A stretch of 10,710 nucleotides of DNA, taken from assembly GCA_964371865.1 (NCBI GenBank), contig CAYJOR010000075.1:1-10710 (forward strand), written 5' to 3'. Source of the DNA: CAYJAZ01 sp964371865. Its GTDB lineage: Bacteria > Desulfobacterota > Desulfovibrionia > Desulfovibrionales > Desulfovibrionaceae. A program made the position numbers and the translations under genes. Below are positions 8,003 through 10,710 of this stretch, piece by piece. The notes under the pieces were generated by a model. The model worked only from the letters and a program-made list of their open reading frames with translations. It searched no databases and was not told the origin of the DNA. The number at the start of each line of letters is the position of its first letter. Position 1 is the stretch's first letter.

Positions 8003-8031
8003 TTGACTTCAAAATCTACGTATGTTAAAAA
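8003..8031 (+). promoter_or_regulatory. Candidate nrnA promoter
   Basis: TTGACT (8003-8008), 17 bases, then TAAAAA (8026-8031). The -35 is good and the -10 is mediocre. The implied leader is about 50 bases. Confidence 0.3.
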
Positions 8032-8088
8032 CTATTATTGTTTTAATTTCAACTTTAACATAGTCTGAAAAGTTACTTTGAGGTAAAA

Positions 8089-9114
8089 ATGGATATCAAA
8101 AATTTACTTATAGATGATTTGTCAGAAGAATCACGCGCATCATTTGAAAAGTGCGTAGAGATACTCAAAAGTAAAGATAACATACTTATATGTGCTCACG
8201 CCTCACCGGATGGCGATGCTTTAGGCTCTACTTTTGCACTCGGCTATATATGCCAAGAACTAGGCAAAAATTATGCAATCTATAATGAATCTGAAGTACC
8301 GGATTTTTTGAATTTTTTACCGTCTCCTAAAGCTTTAGAAAATGACTTAGACAATCTATCTCTAAAGCCTGAACTTATTATTATTCTAGATTGTGGTGAT
8401 AGAAATAGATTAGGTTTACACGCTGATAAAGTTCTAAGAAAAGCACCTAGTATTTCAATTGATCATCATTTAGACAATCCAAATTTTGCAACCCTTGCAA
8501 ACTGGGTTGACCCAACAATGGCAGCAACAGGTAATGCAATTGCTTACCTTGCTCTTGAGCTTGGAATAGAACTAAAAAATGAATTAGCAACATGCCTATA
8601 CACAACATTTGTAACAGATACTGGTTCATTTTCATATGGAAATACAAATTCAAGAATTCTTATAACAGCTGGCAAAATCGTGCAAAATGGACTTGACCCG
8701 AGTATTATAAACTCTGCTTTGAGTAATCAGTGGACAGTTGAAAAAATGAGACTCTGGTCATATCTAATGTCTACTTTTGTAGTAGACACAGAACTTTCAA
8801 TTGCATACTCTCTGGTATCAAAATCAATTCTTGAAGAGTTCTCATGCAGTAAAGATGAGTTAGAGGGATTTGTTGAACATTTAAGAAAATTGAAATCAGT
8901 AAGACTTGCATGTGTAATTAGAGAGAAATCTGTTTTTGAGTCAAAATTATCATTACGCTCACAAGGGAATGATGACGTACAATACTTATGTTCCATATTT
9001 GGAGGAGGCGGTCACAAGAACGCTTCAGGTGCAACTCTAAAATCTACACTAGCAGAATCACGCGATACACTGCTTGATGCTTTAAAAAAGAATAAATACA
9101 AAATTTTAGCATAA
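8089..9114 (+). CDS. nrnA: DHH/DHHA1 phosphoesterase NrnA (oligoribonuclease / pAp phosphatase)
   Basis: A cytoplasmic metal-dependent phosphoesterase. Family members degrade very short RNA oligomers and, in many species, dephosphorylate 3'-phosphoadenosine 5'-phosphate (pAp) to AMP. The second role would matter in a sulfate-activating lineage, though dissimilatory sulfate reducers do not use PAPS. The 341 residues show the DHH domain motifs in order: AHASPDGDALGS (36-47), LDCGDRN (100-106), the name-giving SIDHHLDN (123-130) and TDTGSF (176-181). The C-terminal DHHA1 domain ends with GGGGHKNASGA (305-315), the substrate-binding glycine motif. All metal ligands that I know appear present. The start is supported by GAGGT four bases upstream. 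It is single, with the tRNA-Sec unit before it and greA 174 bases after. RecJ is excluded by length and missing domains. Confidence 0.93.
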   Translation: MDIKNLLIDDLSEESRASFEKCVEILKSKDNILICAHASPDGDALGSTFALGYICQELGKNYAIYNESEVPDFLNFLPSPKALENDLDNLSLKPELIIILDCGDRNRLGLHADKVLRKAPSISIDHHLDNPNFATLANWVDPTMAATGNAIAYLALELGIELKNELATCLYTTFVTDTGSFSYGNTNSRILITAGKIVQNGLDPSIINSALSNQWTVEKMRLWSYLMSTFVVDTELSIAYSLVSKSILEEFSCSKDELEGFVEHLRKLKSVRLACVIREKSVFESKLSLRSQGNDDVQYLCSIFGGGGHKNASGATLKSTLAESRDTLLDALKKNKYKILA

Positions 9115-9178
9115 ACTTATTTTATGATTAATCTGATATCTAACTGTATTATTAGTATATTTTAGCTGTATTCCCAAC

Positions 9179-9207
9179 TTGACTTTTATATAAAGAAAGC
9201 TTATATT
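9179..9207 (+). promoter_or_regulatory. greA promoter
   Basis: TTGACT (9179-9184), a 17-base spacer, then TATATT (9202-9207): five of six matches in each box. Transcription should begin near 9214, giving a leader of about 75 bases before greA. The leader contains a terminator hairpin. Confidence 0.65.
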
Positions 9208-9224
9208 ATTGTTTATACAAACTG

Positions 9225-9259
9225 AGACTGCTCCGAACATATACGGAGCGTCTTTTTTT
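9225..9259 (+). terminator. Intrinsic terminator inside the greA leader
   Basis: AGAC-t-GCTCCG (9225-9235) pairs with CGGAGC-GTCT (9244-9253): ten pairs with one bulged T, an 8-base loop and a run of seven Ts (9253-9259). It lies downstream of the greA promoter and 29 bases before the greA start codon. It can therefore cut greA transcription short as well as stop read-through from nrnA, which has no other visible terminator. Confidence 0.8.
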
Positions 9260-9288
9260 GATTTTATCACTTTACTTCGGGAGATGTT

Positions 9289-9771
9289 ATGTCAATTCCA
9301 ATTTCAATTCAAGGATATAAGAAATTAGAAAAAGAGTTAGAACGACTCAAGCAAGAAAGACCTCAAGTTATTCAAGCAATTAAAGAAGCTCGTGAAGAAG
9401 GTGATTTAAAAGAAAATGCCGGCTATGATGCTGCTAGAGAAAAACAAGGAATGCTTGAAGCGCGTATTACTTATATTGAGTCACGCCTTCCACAGTTTAC
9501 AAAAGTTGACCTTGATACGCTAACAAGCGACAGAATTATTTTCGGAGCAACAGTACAAGTTGAAGATGTTGATACAGGCGATCAAAAATTCTTTACTTTA
9601 CTTGGTCCTGACGAAGCAGATTATTCAAACGGTTCAATTTCGATTTCATCTCCGGTAGGTCAAGCACTACTTGGTAAAGAGGAAGGAGACGAAGTTAGCG
9701 TTGATGTGCCAAAAGGTAGAGTCACTTACGAAGTAATCTCAATCGAGTTCAAAGGCTCACAATCTAAATAA
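9289..9771 (+). CDS. greA: Transcription elongation factor GreA
   Basis: GreA enters the secondary channel of backtracked RNA polymerase and stimulates cleavage of the extruded 3' RNA end, rescuing stalled complexes. The 160 residues match the family (158 in E. coli). Residues 1-75 form the antiparallel coiled coil, with the acidic tip EEGDLKENAGYDAARE (36-51); Asp39 and Glu42 are the expected catalytic-tip residues. The tip reads NAGY where NAEY is usual. Residues 80-156 are the FKBP-like globular domain, including SPVGQALLGKEEGDEV (121-136). The start has GGGAG five bases upstream. It is a single-gene unit with its own promoter, a terminator in the leader and another after the gene. The stop is a tandem TAATAA. 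Confidence 0.96.
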   Translation: MSIPISIQGYKKLEKELERLKQERPQVIQAIKEAREEGDLKENAGYDAAREKQGMLEARITYIESRLPQFTKVDLDTLTSDRIIFGATVQVEDVDTGDQKFFTLLGPDEADYSNGSISISSPVGQALLGKEEGDEVSVDVPKGRVTYEVISIEFKGSQSK

Positions 9772-9776
9772 TAAAT

Positions 9777-9800
9777 AAGACCCGTATGGGTCTTTTTTTT
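9777..9800 (+). terminator. Intrinsic terminator of greA
   Basis: A seven-pair stem, AAGACCC with GGGTCTT around GTAT, runs into a tract of about nine Ts. It starts six bases after the greA stop codon. Confidence 0.9.
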
Positions 9801-10159
9801 GCATGATTGCGCATTCTAAAACTAAATACACATATTATAAGGTAGTAACTTTTTCTACTTCCTCAAAAAAAATTATAAAAAAGTATAACAAATCATTTAA
9901 TGATACTGTACTGTAAGTTTATTATTATAAAATCGACGAGTAATTTTTTATATTTTATCTGATTCTTAAAAAGTGGCTCGTATGTATAGATTCTATAAAA
10001 AAGAAAATCAAGAGGTTTTCATAGGAAAATGAAACTTATCTAACGACGAGCATACGGCTTTAGAAAGTCTGAAAACTACAGATTGAGAGTACGTATTCTC
10101 TGTACATAATTTCTAAATTGGCAGATTCCCAGAAAATTAACCTTTTTACCTGAAATAAA
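9801..10159. other. Gene-free AT-rich stretch with small palindromes
   Basis: No open reading frame above about 20 codons makes sense on either strand. Short palindromes occur: TATAGATTCTATA near 9985, and at 10059-10117 an outer TTTAGAAA/TTTCTAAA pair enclosing AGTCTG/CAGATT and GAGAGTACGTATTCTC. It lies where the body of the IS200-type transposase should be (tnpA would need about 450 bases), but I find no trace of the HUH or catalytic tyrosine motifs. It may be fully decayed element or unrelated spacer. Confidence 0.4.
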
Positions 10160-10295
10160 TTACTTTAAAAAATCAACAAAAATGAATTTCATCTGTCCAT
10201 ATAAAATAGAATTGCCCCTGTCTTTGGTTAAGAGCCGAAAATACTACGTGATACTTGCAATTCCAACGGGTGTGTTCTAAACTTGAGTCTGACAT
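10160..10295 (-). pseudogene. tnpA: Truncated, frameshifted IS200-type transposase TnpA
   Basis: The reading frame from the ATG at 10295 gives MSDSSLEHTRWNCKYHVVF, closely matching the start of IS200 TnpA (SLxHTRWNCKYHIVFAPKYRRQ). The next codons, SALNQRQGQ, still echo APKYRRQ, then the frame is lost and reaches TGA at 10175-10173. In the neighbouring frame ILYGQMK resumes the family pattern (IYGxxK) before a stop at 10162-10160. So a one-base frameshift and point changes have broken it, and the catalytic HUH and Tyr parts are absent. GGAG lies seven bases before the ATG. It cannot encode an active transposase. Confidence 0.8.
10255..10283 (+). promoter_or_regulatory. Possible antisense promoter across the tnpA start
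   Basis: On the plus strand TTGCAA (10255-10260), 17 bases, TAAACT (10278-10283). A transcript from about 10290 would run antisense to the tnpA start and ribosome site, then reach the hairpin at 10394-10418. This parallels the art200 antisense RNA of IS200, but the boxes are only moderate matches and overlap conserved codons. Confidence 0.25.
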
Positions 10296-10298
10296 GTC

Positions 10299-10359
10299 AG
10301 GTCTCCTTTGATTAAATTATTTGTAGAAGTCAGCTCTCTACATATATCAAAGGAGACCT
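10299..10359 (-). promoter_or_regulatory. RBS-sequestering inverted repeat of the IS200 remnant
   Basis: Two perfect 14-bp arms, AGGTCTCCTTTGAT (10299-10312) and ATCAAAGGAGACCT (10346-10359), are separated by 33 bases. In the minus-strand RNA the downstream arm contains AAAGGAGAC, the tnpA Shine-Dalgarno sequence, so folding would hide it. IS200 is known to limit its transposase this way. Confidence 0.75.
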
Positions 10360-10393
10360 TAAATTTTAAGAACGATAGGCTCCGCCTTTTTAG

Positions 10394-10418
10394 AACTCCC
10401 CGCATAGCGGGGAGTTTT
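10394..10418. terminator. GC-rich hairpin: IS left-end structure and/or terminator
   Basis: AACTCCCCGC (10394-10403) and GCGGGGAGTT (10407-10416) form ten perfect pairs around ATA. Followed by TTTTCGTT on the plus strand, it would act as a terminator there. In position it fits the left-end hairpin that IS200/IS605 TnpA recognises. The two roles are compatible. Confidence 0.6.
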
Positions 10419-10428
10419 CGTTAGACAT

Positions 10429-10466
10429 AAAAAAAGCGTTATAAGTTTGATCTTATAACGCTTTTT
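10429..10466 (-). terminator. rRNA operon terminator
   Basis: AAAAAGCGTTATAA (10431-10444) pairs perfectly with TTATAACGCTTTTT (10453-10466) around an 8-base loop. The minus strand ends in seven Ts. It lies 12 bases past the 5S gene. Being symmetrical, it could also stop plus-strand transcription heading into the rRNA operon. Confidence 0.85.
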
Positions 10467-10477
10467 ATAAAAGTAAA

Positions 10478-10593
10478 CCTTGGCATCGACCTACTTTCCC
10501 ACAGAAAAGTCTGCAGTATCATGGGCGAGGAAGAGCTTAACTTCTGAGTTCGGGATGGGATCAGGTGTACCCTCTTCTCTATGGATGCCAAGG
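10478..10593 (-). rRNA. rrf: 5S ribosomal RNA
   Basis: A 116-nt 5S rRNA. Its ends form a perfect ten-pair helix I (CCTTGGCATC with GATGCCAAGG). The minus strand carries the conserved segments CCCATCCCGAACTCAGAAG and GGGAAAGTAGGTCG. It is the last gene of a 16S-23S-5S operon transcribed leftwards and is followed by a terminator. It probably lies 63 bases after 23S. Confidence 0.96.
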
Positions 10594-10656
10594 AAACATG
10601 GATGAGCTAGAGCTCAAAATATATAATTGATAGGGTAGATTGAAAGTAATTGTTGT

Positions 10657-10710
10657 AAATAAGGCTCACGGGCTATTAGTATTGGTCAGCTGAATACATC
10701 ACTGTACTTA
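10657..10710 (-). rRNA. rrl: 23S ribosomal RNA, 3' end (cut by the window edge)
   Basis: The minus strand reads GTGATGTATTCAGCTGACC, then ACTAATAGCCCGTGAGCCTT. This matches the universally conserved last 50 or so bases of 23S rRNA (in E. coli ACTAATGAACCGTGAGGCTT). The exact 3' end is uncertain by a few bases, and the rest of the gene lies beyond the window. Bases 10594-10656 are the 23S-5S spacer; no tRNA is seen in it. Confidence 0.92.

Larger units (their letters stand above)
10160..10416 (-). mobile_element. Remnant of an IS200/IS605-family insertion sequence (left end)
   Basis: Read on the minus strand it contains, in order, a perfect terminal hairpin (10416-10394), a second inverted repeat over the tnpA ribosome site (10359-10299) and the N terminus of a TnpA transposase that soon breaks. 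This matches the known left-end layout of IS200. Such elements transpose as single strands through HUH tyrosine transposases and have no terminal inverted repeats or target duplication. No right end is recognisable. It lies just beyond the rRNA operon terminator, a harmless landing site. Confidence 0.75.

Noticed and set aside
8727..8996. Minus-strand open frame of 89 codons inside nrnA
   Set aside because: It is antisense to the DHHA1 part of nrnA, without family resemblance or a start signal.
9801..10159. Remaining body or right end of the IS200 element
   Set aside because: No HUH motif, catalytic Tyr context or matching end hairpin could be read in any frame, so the element is called only to 10160.
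10299..10359. Reading the inverted repeat as a 6S or SRP RNA
   Set aside because: The arms bracket the ribosome site of an IS200 TnpA start and explain themselves as part of that element; no conserved 6S or SRP segments are seen.
1..10710. CRISPR array, defence cluster or prophage
   Set aside because: No regularly spaced repeats, integrase, phage or defence genes are visible; all larger genes are housekeeping or a secreted protein.

Overview
The window is AT-rich (roughly one third G+C by eye) bacterial chromosome. Gene content and order point to the Desulfovibrionales. From memory, a MerR-type regulator followed by rpe, tkt and pgk, with an RsmF-type rRNA methyltransferase next to it, is a Desulfovibrio arrangement. 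A selenocysteine tRNA also fits that group. The low G+C would suit a host-adapted branch such as Lawsonia or gut relatives. This placement is inference; a protein search would settle it.

Left half (116-5921, minus strand). A tight four-gene operon, merR-like > rpe > tkt > pgk, has gaps of 14, 13 and 23 bases and ends in a strong terminator at 54-98. It joins the non-oxidative pentose phosphate pathway (Rpe, Tkt) to the ATP-forming step of lower glycolysis (Pgk). Upstream, after a 242-base AT-rich gap, lies an RsmF/NSUN-type m5C rRNA methyltransferase, also on the minus strand.

Middle (6017-7922, plus strand). A secreted protein of unknown function with FG-GAP/VCBS-like calcium-loop motifs is transcribed divergently from the methyltransferase gene and ends in its own terminator. 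It is followed by a 95-nt selenocysteine tRNA (anticodon TCA, encoded CCA) with a well-spaced promoter of its own. The cell therefore probably reads some UGA codons as selenocysteine, although no gene here needs this.

Right half. nrnA (oligoribonuclease/pAp phosphatase) is followed by greA. The greA gene has a good sigma70-type promoter and an intrinsic terminator between promoter and start codon, an attenuator-like layout similar to the E. coli greA leader that yields the GraL RNAs. After the greA terminator come about 360 bases without genes. Next, on the minus strand, is a decayed IS200/IS605-family insertion: the first ~19 codons of a TnpA transposase, then a frameshift and stops. Its left-end hairpin and a 14-bp inverted repeat that hides the tnpA ribosome binding site are intact. 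The element sits just past the terminator of a minus-strand rRNA operon, of which the window holds the 5S gene and the 3' tip of 23S.

Most of the window is ordinary housekeeping sequence. I see no clearly new system. The observations most worth a second look are the greA leader terminator, the IS200 remnant with its preserved translation-blocking hairpin, and the uncharacterised secreted protein beside the selenocysteine tRNA.
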